Both the position numbers and the translations under genes were made by a program. The notes beneath the pieces are model-generated. The model worked only from the letters and a program-made list of their open reading frames with translations, was not told the origin of the DNA and made no database searches. From Treponema sp. (lineage in GTDB: Bacteria > Spirochaetota > Spirochaetia > Treponematales > Treponemataceae), in contig SFOB01000041.1 of assembly GCA_004554075.1 (NCBI GenBank), positions 1-19,976 on the forward strand: DNA of 19,976 nt. The letters are read 5' to 3'. Positions 5,031-12,874 of the stretch are shown piece after piece (the first letter of the stretch is position 1; every line of letters begins with the position of its first letter).

Positions 5031-7439
5031 ATGGAGAAAAAAATGATAACAAAAGAAATTTTTGAAAAGAAAGTAAAAGATGTATTAAGAGATAAAACAG
5101 AAGGAATTCTTGTTGCACAGATTCCTCAGTCATATTTACATTTAAGCAATGAAGAAAATGTTGAAATCAGAAAGCTTTATGGAACAGGTACCTGGTGGAA
5201 ATTATTAGGAAAAATAGATGGAATAGAAATAATAGGTAATGAAGATAGTAAAAAGGCAATACTTAGAACTCTTGTAAATACCAATAACAATACTAATGTC
5301 AAGCCTGTAAAAACTACACCTCTTGTACAAACTCAAAAGACTGAAAAAACAGAAAAGCCGGTTCCCGTTGTTACTAAAAAAACAACTATAAACCTCTCAG
5401 AAAGAATTAAGACACTTCTAACTTATTTAAATCAAAATCTGTATGGTAAGGAAGAGGCTGTTCGACTTGCCCTGCTTAGTGCTGTTGCAAACGAAAGTAT
5501 TTTCTTTATGGGCCCTCCAGGAACCGCGAAGTCTATGATCAGTCGCAGAATTGCTGCCGCTTTTAAGGATTTTTATAAAGAAGGAAAATTCTCCACAGAT
5601 GGAAGCGGTTATTTTGAATATCTGATGAATGAATTTTCTACACCGGATGAAATCTGCGGTCCTGTAGAACTTTCTGCCCTTAATGAAAAGCCAAGCCGCT
5701 ATGTTCGCCAGACAGAAGGCTATCTGCCAAGTGCTAATGTTGCCTTCCTGGATGAAATCTGGAAGAGCGGTCCTGCAATTTTGAACACTCTTCTTACTAT
5801 TATAAATGAAAAGAAATTTCATAACGGAAACAAAGTAGAGAAGGTACCGCTTGTTTCCCTTGCTTCTGCAAGTAATGAGCTTCCTCCAAAAGACAAGGGG
5901 CTCCTTGCTCTCTGGGACAGATTTATTTTACGAGTATTTGTAAATCCTGTTGAAAATGATGATGATTTTTTCAAGCTTGTTGATGACGGTAATAAAGAAC
6001 TTGTACTTAATGACGAATATAAGGACGCCTTACTTGAAATAGGTGATGTTGAAAAGTGGCAGGCCGATATTGATAAGATTGAATTGACTACTGAAGCAAG
6101 AAATGTAATAAAAGCAATCAGACAAGAACTTGTTAAATTGAATACAGATAAAAACCACAAGGCCGATGATGGAGAGGCTTATTATGTCTCAGACCGACGC
6201 TGGAAAAAGATAGTTCATATTCTCAAAACAAGTGCCTTCCTGAATGGCCGCAAGTCTGTAGATTTAATGGACTGTTCTCTTATTGAATATGCTATCTGGA
6301 ATACAGATAATCAGCATAATGAAATCGGTGGAATTGTTGAAACGATTTTAAAGCAGAATGGAATTGGAAAGTCTACTGCTATTGGTGATATTACAGACAA
6401 GGTTGATGAGTTTAAGAAGGCTGTGGATGAGAATTGGTTTGAATTTGTTGATGAAGTTCCTGCAAAGCCTGAAAAAGATAAAATTATTAAAGTTGATAAC
6501 GAACGTTGTTATGAGTGTAAGGATAAGAATGGAAATATCTGGTATGTTGCGGTTGATAGAAGAGATACATATGATTCATCTCATAATGTATATGATTCAT
6601 CTAAAGATTATTATACCAGGATATCATTTTCTAAAAATGGAGATACAATAACTTTTAATGGAGGGGTAATAGTACAAAAAACAAAAGCAGTTCCTGCGGT
6701 TCCAGCACATTATGATGAGAATTCTCCAAAACTCTTTGAACCTCTTGCAAAAAGAACAATTATGGAGTCTTTTGATAAGGACAATTACACTCCAATTGTA
6801 GAGCAAATCGATTCAGAAATTGCGGAACTGGAGAAATTCAGGGCTGAGAATGAAAAGCCATTCATTGAAAATGCATTTGCCAATGTCAGCAGATACAGCA
6901 CGGTTCTTTTAAGCAAAATCGACGAATCAATCAATGATTTGAAAAGCAGCAAACTGAAACTTAAAGAACAACATGAAAGATATGCTGCTGATTCTAATAT
7001 TAAATCTGACTTCAAAATTGGTGATATCATCATGATGGATGGTACTTATAAGGATGCTGATTCTAATATTGATGAAAATGAAATTATTGCTAAGGTATGT
7101 TTAATAGGTGACACAGCAGCTTCGACTTATGGACTCGCAGTTGAAGATTTTGGAAATGTAAACTTTAATAAAGCTAAAGAAATTGCCACTTCATATGGAA
7201 AGGATAGCTTCTCGGCTCCATATAATGAAGGCTGGACCTTGCCTACAATCGAGCAGTTGGCGCAGATTTATGAGAATGTTCATGATAATAAGGCTTTTGA
7301 TTTTTCTGGAAACTACTGGTCTTCTTCTGTTGAAGCAAATAAAGCTGTGAATTGTATTGATTTTGCTAATGGTGAAAAAGATCATACAACAGATGATCAT
7401 GAATTTAAGGTTCTGCTTATTCGTAAACTTTCAGATTAA
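5031..7439 (+). CDS. ravA: RavA-like MoxR AAA+ ATPase with C-terminal Lcl/DUF1566-like domain
   Basis: 802 residues from ATG 5031. Residues 1-70 form a small possibly winged-helix-like domain, then a Thr/Lys linker. The AAA+ module is very close to E. coli RavA: Walker A GPPGTAKS (161-168), FSTPDEICGP, Walker B VAFLDEIWKSGPAILNTLL (about 237-255), sensor 1 Asn282, WDRF with the finger Arg297 and the sensor-2 SDRRWKK (389-390). A long tail of about 400 residues follows, with a Lys/Glu helical stretch and, from about residue 660, a Lcl/DUF1566-like domain (GWTLPTIEQLAQIY, YWSSS, FANGEKD). E. coli RavA is about 500 residues, so the tail is a fusion. Start choice: ATG 5031 lies 6 nt after the -10 box; ATG 5043 with GGAG at 5033-5036 is an alternative. 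It heads a three-gene operon with the VWA partner. Likely a cytoplasmic hexameric chaperone-type ATPase; its client is unknown. Confidence 0.88.
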   Translation: MEKKMITKEIFEKKVKDVLRDKTEGILVAQIPQSYLHLSNEENVEIRKLYGTGTWWKLLGKIDGIEIIGNEDSKKAILRTLVNTNNNTNVKPVKTTPLVQTQKTEKTEKPVPVVTKKTTINLSERIKTLLTYLNQNLYGKEEAVRLALLSAVANESIFFMGPPGTAKSMISRRIAAAFKDFYKEGKFSTDGSGYFEYLMNEFSTPDEICGPVELSALNEKPSRYVRQTEGYLPSANVAFLDEIWKSGPAILNTLLTIINEKKFHNGNKVEKVPLVSLASASNELPPKDKGLLALWDRFILRVFVNPVENDDDFFKLVDDGNKELVLNDEYKDALLEIGDVEKWQADIDKIELTTEARNVIKAIRQELVKLNTDKNHKADDGEAYYVSDRRWKKIVHILKTSAFLNGRKSVDLMDCSLIEYAIWNTDNQHNEIGGIVETILKQNGIGKSTAIGDITDKVDEFKKAVDENWFEFVDEVPAKPEKDKIIKVDNERCYECKDKNGNIWYVAVDRRDTYDSSHNVYDSSKDYYTRISFSKNGDTITFNGGVIVQKTKAVPAVPAHYDENSPKLFEPLAKRTIMESFDKDNYTPIVEQIDSEIAELEKFRAENEKPFIENAFANVSRYSTVLLSKIDESINDLKSSKLKLKEQHERYAADSNIKSDFKIGDIIMMDGTYKDADSNIDENEIIAKVCLIGDTAASTYGLAVEDFGNVNFNKAKEIATSYGKDSFSAPYNEGWTLPTIEQLAQIYENVHDNKAFDFSGNYWSSSVEANKAVNCIDFANGEKDHTTDDHEFKVLLIRKLSD

Positions 7440-7441
7440 TT

Positions 7442-9496
7442 ATGGCAAATCATATTTCAGATAAATCGCGCAGATTTTCTCTTCTGGCACTAGATGAGCT
7501 TTCTAAAATACAAAAGCAATATCTCTCAGCGCCAGAGGTAAAATCATTAAATGAAGAAAAAATCTCCTGGCTCAATGAGCGTATGAGAAGCTTTCATGAA
7601 AGCGTAGTAAAAACAAATTATAAAAAGTTCTCATTTTTGCAGGAAAGTAAAACTGTTCGTAATACAATTGCGCATAGTACTGGAGAGCTTTCACAAGAAG
7701 AACTTGAAGCAACCTGGAAAAAGTTTTTTGCATTTTCAGATAAGGCAAGATTAGAATTACAGAATAATATTACTAAAAGTTATTCTGAAAATAAAGAAAT
7801 TCGTCAGTTTGAAAAATTTGGTTCACAAAAAATAGGTAATCAACTTGAACGAATGGCACTTACACAAAGTCTTGCAGATGCCATGGAATCTTCAATTTCA
7901 AATTCAGAAAAAATACCATTTTCGAATAGCCAGTCGGGAATTGAAGCTGCAAAATTCTTACAGACTGAAAATCAGAATCAGGAGAGTCTGCTTGATTATG
8001 CAAAAAAGAATCCAAAATTAAATGAGCAGATTCAATCAGAAATTCTGGAAAATCTTTCAGCTGCTTATGATGAAACTGAAATAACAAGTCCCGAAAATCC
8101 ATTTTACAATGAAAATTTATTTGTAAATAAAGTAAGTAAGCTTAGAGATGAAGACTTGTTAAAAAATCTTTCTGTATATTCTGAAAAACTTTTTGCAACA
8201 ACAACTGGAAAAGATAATTCTGCTAACTTCGTTTTTTATAAAAAAGAGTATGAAGCACTTCAGCAGAAACTTAAACCTGTGAAAAAAACAGAAAAAGAAA
8301 AAACAGAAAAAAATAAGTCCGTAATTTCCCAAAAAGAATATTTAAGTGAACTTGCAATTATTGCCCGAAATCTTAAGATAGATTTACAGAAATCTCTAAC
8401 AGAACGTTACACTGCCTGGCAGCTTGAAGAAATAGATAAAAAGCGCCGGAAATATCTTGAAGAGTTATATAAAAAACTTGAACAGTTTAAAAAACTCGAA
8501 GAATTGCTCAGCCCATTTATTAAAAGCTTTGGACGACTCTGGGATTTGTCTGCAGGATGTTTTAATGATTATGGATTTGAAATTCTAAAAGATTTTGCAG
8601 ATTTATTGGAAAATGATAAAGCCTTAAAAGAACTTGCTGATTTAATAGGCAGACAGGAAAATGAAAAAGAACGCTATGAAATTGAGCTGCGTGATAAAGT
8701 AGAAATAAAAACAGAGTATCATCCTAAAAATGCATATCGGGGCCAGATAAGTGGCCTTCGTTTAAGTGGCGAAATTACTTCTGCGTTACCGAGTGAGCTG
8801 GCTCTCTTTCAGAATTCTGCAACAAAAGTTTATTTTTCACAGAAGTTTGCTGAGAAAAAACTGCTTTCTTATGCCTATATAAATCAGGAAAAAAAATATA
8901 GAGAAGAGTTAAAAAAAGAAGAGTTTAAAAAGGCTGTAAAAGATACAAATCAGAAAGGACCTGTGATTATCTGTGTAGATACTAGTGGCTCTATGAGCGG
9001 AATTCCAGAGCGTATAGCAAAAACCATAACCTTTGCACTCGCAAAAAAATGTCTTGAAGAGGATAGGGGATGTTATCTTCTTGCCTTTTCTACTGATTAC
9101 AAAGAACGTAATCTCACAGAATTCAATTATGAAAATGGTATAAGCGAACTTGTAAGTTTTTTACGTATGTCTTTTAATGGCGGCACTGATGCAAGTCCTG
9201 CATTGAAACATTCGATTGAACTTTTGAACAATAATGAATGGAAAAAGGCAGATGTTCTTGTAATAAGTGATATGATTATGGGTGATTTTTCGGTTGAAAT
9301 GAAAAATGAAATAAAAATTCAGCAGGAAAAAGAAACAAAATTCTATTCATTAGTTGTTGGAGCTTCCGGCAATAAAAAGGTAATTGAATGTTTCGATGAA
9401 AACTGGACCTACGATACAAATGCAAGAGATGCCATGCATCATCTTGTAAGACAAATACATAAATTAGGAGATACGAATGCAGGAGAAGAAGAATAA
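7442..9496 (+). CDS. viaA: ViaA-like VWA-domain protein with extra N-terminal region bearing an RNxxAH motif
   Basis: 684 residues, against about 480 in E. coli ViaA. The C-terminal VWA domain has a complete MIDAS: DTSGSMSG (513-520), Thr582 in GGTD, Asp610 in VISDMIM. Upstream lie the ViaA signatures GRLWDLSAG and LADLIGRQENEKERYE and the LPSELALF...FAEKKLLSY block. The added N-terminus is helical and contains RNTIAH (residues 73-78) followed by LSQEELEATWKKFF, resembling the R-N-x3-H active site of HEPN RNases. A Lys/Glu-rich linker (about 280-295) separates the parts. It starts 2 nt after the ravA stop, with no clear ribosome binding site, so translation is probably coupled. ViaA proteins bind and stimulate the RavA ATPase. 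The HEPN assignment is my inference. Confidence 0.87.
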   Translation: MANHISDKSRRFSLLALDELSKIQKQYLSAPEVKSLNEEKISWLNERMRSFHESVVKTNYKKFSFLQESKTVRNTIAHSTGELSQEELEATWKKFFAFSDKARLELQNNITKSYSENKEIRQFEKFGSQKIGNQLERMALTQSLADAMESSISNSEKIPFSNSQSGIEAAKFLQTENQNQESLLDYAKKNPKLNEQIQSEILENLSAAYDETEITSPENPFYNENLFVNKVSKLRDEDLLKNLSVYSEKLFATTTGKDNSANFVFYKKEYEALQQKLKPVKKTEKEKTEKNKSVISQKEYLSELAIIARNLKIDLQKSLTERYTAWQLEEIDKKRRKYLEELYKKLEQFKKLEELLSPFIKSFGRLWDLSAGCFNDYGFEILKDFADLLENDKALKELADLIGRQENEKERYEIELRDKVEIKTEYHPKNAYRGQISGLRLSGEITSALPSELALFQNSATKVYFSQKFAEKKLLSYAYINQEKKYREELKKEEFKKAVKDTNQKGPVIICVDTSGSMSGIPERIAKTITFALAKKCLEEDRGCYLLAFSTDYKERNLTEFNYENGISELVSFLRMSFNGGTDASPALKHSIELLNNNEWKKADVLVISDMIMGDFSVEMKNEIKIQQEKETKFYSLVVGASGNKKVIECFDENWTYDTNARDAMHHLVRQIHKLGDTNAGEEE

Positions 9497-10904
9497 AGAT
9501 TATTCAAAAAGAATAGAAGCCCTTACGGAATATTTAAGTCAGGAGCTTCCAGGACAAGAAGAAGCAATAAAACTACTTCTTTTATTTGCAATTTCCGAAA
9601 GAAAAATAAATTTCGATAATCGCAGAGACGAAGCATTAAAAAACAAAATTTCTAATCGTGTAGCTTCGGTTTTTAAAGAGTTTTACACTGATAGTAATTT
9701 TTCTATAAAGACTAAAGGAGAAGAGTTAGAATCTCTAACTCTTCCGGAAATACCAACAGATAAATTCCTTGATTTTGTTACTTATGACAGTACTTCAAAA
9801 ATAAGCCTGACAGAAGAACAAAAAACATTACTTTTTTCAAATGATGAAGTAGATAAAATGCAGTCTGAAATAAAAAAGATAGCTTTAAGTGAATGTGTGA
9901 AAGCTTTTATATTACGTTATCGACACGAGTACTGTGATTCTTATTGGCAAGATCTGGTTCATGTATTGCAAACCAGTGCTTTCTTAAATGGAAGAGGTAC
10001 TGTTTATCTGGCAGATTGTTTTTCTTTTCAAGATCTTTCAAAAAAAATTGGTCAGCATGATGACCTTTGGGATGAAGAGTATTGTTACAATGAATATGTA
10101 AAAGAAAATGATATTCCAGAACTTTTAAGTGAGTTTATCAATTTTATTAGAGATAATTGCTCTAAAACAGAAAAAGAAAGTTCTGCATTAAAAACAATAA
10201 AAGAACAGTTAAATACATATTATTCCTCTATCACAAAAAAAATTGATGATTCAATTGTAAGATTACAGAATTATAAACTTGAATTAGAAGAAAATAATAT
10301 TTTTAAATTCAATTCTGACAGTAAAGATAATTATACTTCTTTTTTTGAGAAATCAATTGATAATCTACAAAGAACAAAAGACTTATTAAAAGAAAAGTAT
10401 GAAAAAGTAAAACTTTCTTTTGTAAAAAATCTCAAACTTGGTGATTGTATTTCACTATCAGGAGAGGTAGTTAAAGATGAGTTTAATATAAAAGGTGCTA
10501 GTTTTATTTCCTTTGATGATATGATAGTTGATTCTGGTAGCCAGACATCAGCTGTTATCTGTATTATTGGAGATGATTCAGATTCTATTTACGGAATTGC
10601 GCCAGATTATTGTGAAGAAAAAAACTTTACTGAAGCAGAAGAAATTGCAAAAACTTATAAAGGTAAGAAAAATTCTGTTTACACTAGTGGCTGGAAAATT
10701 CCAGATATAGGACAGCTTGAACAGATTTATATAAATCGTGAAAAACTTAATTTACCAGATGATATGCTTAAAGGTAAAGTCTGGTCTTCAACAAAAAAAG
10801 ATGATAATGCAGTTTATTTTTACGATTTTGATAAAGGTACTAAAGATTACACTACAACAGACCATAAATATAAACTGGTGTTAATTCATAAGTTTGGAGA
10901 ATAA
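9477..10904 (+). CDS. RavA paralogue lacking the ATPase core, with Lcl/DUF1566-like domain
   Basis: 475 residues. The N-terminus aligns with RavA just before Walker A (RIEALTEYLSQELPGQEEAIKLLLL against RIKTLLTYLNQNLYGKEEAVRLALL). Where RavA has GPPGTAKS this protein has DNRRDEAL, and about 130 residues with Walker B, sensor 1 and the finger arginine are missing. Similarity resumes at EIPTDKFLDF (91-100) and is clear at LVHVLQTSAFLNGRGTVYLADC (160-181). The sensor-2 DRRW has become DSYW. The helical stretch and the Lcl-like C-terminus (SGWKIPDIGQLEQIY, VWSST, FDKGTKDYTTTDH) match the ravA product throughout. It overlaps viaA by 20 nt with TAGGAG 6 nt before the ATG. It is intact and well spaced, so a working non-ATPase partner is more likely than a decaying copy; this is inference. 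Confidence 0.85.
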   Translation: MQEKKNKDYSKRIEALTEYLSQELPGQEEAIKLLLLFAISERKINFDNRRDEALKNKISNRVASVFKEFYTDSNFSIKTKGEELESLTLPEIPTDKFLDFVTYDSTSKISLTEEQKTLLFSNDEVDKMQSEIKKIALSECVKAFILRYRHEYCDSYWQDLVHVLQTSAFLNGRGTVYLADCFSFQDLSKKIGQHDDLWDEEYCYNEYVKENDIPELLSEFINFIRDNCSKTEKESSALKTIKEQLNTYYSSITKKIDDSIVRLQNYKLELEENNIFKFNSDSKDNYTSFFEKSIDNLQRTKDLLKEKYEKVKLSFVKNLKLGDCISLSGEVVKDEFNIKGASFISFDDMIVDSGSQTSAVICIIGDDSDSIYGIAPDYCEEKNFTEAEEIAKTYKGKKNSVYTSGWKIPDIGQLEQIYINREKLNLPDDMLKGKVWSSTKKDDNAVYFYDFDKGTKDYTTTDHKYKLVLIHKFGE

Positions 10905-10917
10905 AAGAGAGTGGGTT

Positions 10918-10951
10918 AAAAAATGAAGGGAGACGAACGTATCCTCTCCCT
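10918..10951 (-). terminator. Possible intrinsic terminator for the Abi_2-type gene
   Basis: On the minus strand a 7-bp stem AGGGAGA/TCTCCCT (10951-10945 with 10933-10927, 11-nt loop) is followed after 3 nt by six T (10923-10918). The loop is large, so strength is uncertain. It lies between the convergent ravA-viaA trio and the Abi_2-type gene. No T run follows on the plus strand, so I see no clear terminator for the trio. Confidence 0.4.
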
Positions 10952-11005
10952 CAAACAGGCTCCCGAAGGAATCCTGCTTCAATTCGTTTATAATATAATG
11001 TAAAA

Positions 11006-11024
11006 TCTCTTGAAAATCAAGAGA
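11006..11024. terminator. 8-bp hairpin at the Abi_2-type stop codon
   Basis: TCTCTTGA (11006-11013) and TCAAGAGA (11017-11024) form a perfect 8-bp stem with a 3-nt loop. The stop codon of the minus-strand gene lies inside it. On the minus strand it is followed by TTTTACATT, on the plus strand by CATATTT. Either a weak terminator or a protective 3' hairpin. Confidence 0.4.
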
Positions 11025-11976
11025 CATATTTAAGCATTGCTGTAACGACTGCGGCATCCTGAGAACCAAAAATCTTTATGCTTGTATTAGCTGGGAGTCG
11101 TTTTAACATGTTCTGGAGTTTTACGTATTCGTTTATAAAACTCTTAGCTCTGCGGTTTTCTCCCATTTGTTTAAGAAGAAATACAATCAACGCAATATAA
11201 GATACAATATAATTAAAATCAATTTGATTTAATTTCATTTCATTTTCTATGAGTCTTTTTATTCTATTTGGCACTTTGCTTGTGGCAAAGCGGGTGTCAA
11301 AAATAATACCGTTATGAGCTATAGAATTGCGTAAATCTTTAAGAGAAAAGATTATTTCTTTAAGCAGGAAACTGTCACTATTAAGATTAGTAGGCAAATT
11401 CAACAAACTTGAAACATTATTTCTGATAGTTTTGTTTGAGCATGCAAAAAAGGTTCCAAACTCACCAAGTGTAAGACTCTCAAAAGCAGCCCATATAGGA
11501 ATTTCTTTATCCTGATTGTAAAAATGAGCTTCAATTGCTTTGTCAGCCATATAGTCGCGAATCAGGGCATTTGAAATTTTCATTTCAAGTTCCATACGAC
11601 GCTTAAACTCTTTTTTATAGGGTGGTGTTCCTGCAGAAAATTCTGAATAATATGTAAGTCCCTTTTTATACACATCATTGAGTTTTTCACTCTGACATTC
11701 AGCAAGAGTTGCTTCAAGAACATAACTTTTTAAGGCGTTTTCTATGAACATAAGGTTTGGGTAGAATAAACCTTTTATCTGCATGTCAAAATTATTCAGA
11801 TCAACAATCTGCCCAAATGCTGTAAAATTAATAAGATTTCCCGCTTTGCGTATAAAGCGGTAGCCCTTGTAGCCGTGATAATAACCTATGTTGCGTAAAT
11901 CTTGAATCTGATTACTTTGCACGGGAAGATTATGTTTGTTTTTCAAATGAACTGCTAAATCATTGAGACTATACAT
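11017..11976 (-). CDS. Abi_2-family (AbiD/AbiF-like) HEPN protein
   Basis: 319 residues. The N-terminus (LAVHLKNKHNLPV...LRNIGYYHGYKGYRFIR) matches the start of Abi_2 abortive-infection proteins, as do the central FIENALKSYVLEATL and IPIWAAFESLTLGEFGTFF blocks. LKDLRNSIAHNG (residues 213-223) is the R-N-x3-H active site of HEPN ribonucleases (Arg216, His221). Family members act as phage-triggered growth inhibitors, and AbiF-type members have been linked to a neighbouring regulatory RNA. The start is fixed by an in-frame stop at 11986-11988. There is no ribosome binding site and the -10 box ends 6 nt before the ATG. It converges on the ravA-viaA trio and lies downstream of the CARF-like operon, in the same direction but with its own promoter. 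Confidence 0.85.
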   Translation of the reverse strand: MYSLNDLAVHLKNKHNLPVQSNQIQDLRNIGYYHGYKGYRFIRKAGNLINFTAFGQIVDLNNFDMQIKGLFYPNLMFIENALKSYVLEATLAECQSEKLNDVYKKGLTYYSEFSAGTPPYKKEFKRRMELEMKISNALIRDYMADKAIEAHFYNQDKEIPIWAAFESLTLGEFGTFFACSNKTIRNNVSSLLNLPTNLNSDSFLLKEIIFSLKDLRNSIAHNGIIFDTRFATSKVPNRIKRLIENEMKLNQIDFNYIVSYIALIVFLLKQMGENRRAKSFINEYVKLQNMLKRLPANTSIKIFGSQDAAVVTAMLKYVS

Positions 11977-11982
11977 AATATA

Positions 11983-12011
11983 AGTTTACAAAGAAATAAG
12001 AACACTGTCAA
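11983..12011 (-). promoter_or_regulatory. Sigma-70-type leaderless promoter of the Abi_2-type gene
   Basis: On the minus strand: TTGACA (12011-12006, consensus), 17-nt spacer, TAAACT (11988-11983), then 6 nt and the ATG at 11976. The predicted start of transcription is on the ATG itself. Confidence 0.6.
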
Positions 12012-12059
12012 TGAATTTTTATGGAAACTGACATCTTTAACGTACTTCAAAGAACTGAA

Positions 12060-12857
12060 TTACGCTTCTGTAATCTTTTTAATATCATTTCTGTCTTCTG
12101 GAGAGAGCGTGTAGGTCTCTATAAATCTTTGATAATCCTTATAGACGGAATGATAATTGTATCCAAATTCTTTACAGATTGATTTAATCAGTGAACCTTT
12201 GTTTGTGAATTTGTGGACAATAAAATAATCGTACCAGACTTTCTTTTCAATGAAACTGAATTCTTCATGAAGGTGAAAGATATCTTCTGATTTTGCACCG
12301 TATGTGTGATCATTAAATTGGTCTAGAAAATCTCCGGTAGCTAATACACGTCTTTTGTAATAATTATTTTTTTTGAGAGGTCTTTCCAGATCGAAGGCTT
12401 CCTGAATCTTTCTGAGATAGCATCTGTAATATTCAAGGTCAAGAAAGCGTTCAACATCTGTAATGATCTTTCTTTCATTTACATTGAGAGAGGATACATC
12501 CGTTTCCAGATAAGCGTTGCCTTCATCATCCTGATTGTACAAAGAAAGTTCGTTTTCGGCCTGTTTTTGAAATTTGATTTCTTCAGCACTAATATTATTC
12601 TTTAATGAAATTAAAAGATAATTAGAAAACTCTCCTTTAGAACTATTGTAAGGAGTGTTTTCAGATAGTAACTCGCCGACAGTATCAATAATTATTTCAG
12701 GATGTTGTGACCAGGAATCATTTCTATGATATTTTAATATTTCATCAATTAAGGCCTGAACGGCATGCTGCCTATCAATGGCATTTGTTTCTTCAATGAA
12801 ATTTTTATAATGAGTATTTATATTTTTATAAAATGTTTTGTTATCTTCTGCTGCCAT
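12060..12857 (-). CDS. Possible sigma-factor-like / HTH DNA-binding protein
   Basis: 265 residues, soluble. Two parts recall small sigma factors. Around residues 72-92, SSKGEFSNYLLISLKNNISAE resembles region 2 (the KGxFxxYLxxxxKN pattern). Near the C-terminus, GSLIKSICKEFGYNYHSVYKDYQRFI (221-246) fits a helix-turn-helix like region 4. Between them is a charged segment with a KKNNYYKRR patch. Overall similarity to known sigma factors is weak, so another HTH regulator is possible. The ATG is 17 nt after the stop of the CARF-like gene; the ribosome binding site is poor (GGCGGA). The pairing suggests a regulator controlled by the CARF-like partner. A likely target is the tandem repeat upstream of this operon. 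Confidence 0.55.
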   Translation of the reverse strand: MAAEDNKTFYKNINTHYKNFIEETNAIDRQHAVQALIDEILKYHRNDSWSQHPEIIIDTVGELLSENTPYNSSKGEFSNYLLISLKNNISAEEIKFQKQAENELSLYNQDDEGNAYLETDVSSLNVNERKIITDVERFLDLEYYRCYLRKIQEAFDLERPLKKNNYYKRRVLATGDFLDQFNDHTYGAKSEDIFHLHEEFSFIEKKVWYDYFIVHKFTNKGSLIKSICKEFGYNYHSVYKDYQRFIETYTLSPEDRNDIKKITEA

Positions 12858-12874
12858 AAGATTCCGCCGGAAAA

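Noticed and set aside
5819..6160. Long minus-strand frames opposite ravA (5427-5822, 5819-6160)
   Set aside because: They are shadows of the well-conserved AAA+ coding frame on the plus strand.
7010..10904. Diversity-generating retroelement acting on the Lcl-like tails
   Set aside because: No reverse transcriptase, accessory gene or template repeat is in the window; the two tails differ as ordinary diverged paralogues.
10923..11003. 26-codon frame MKGDERILSLKQ... after the third gene of the trio
   Set aside because: Weak ribosome binding site and overlap with the hairpin of the likely Abi_2-side terminator; no sign of coding.
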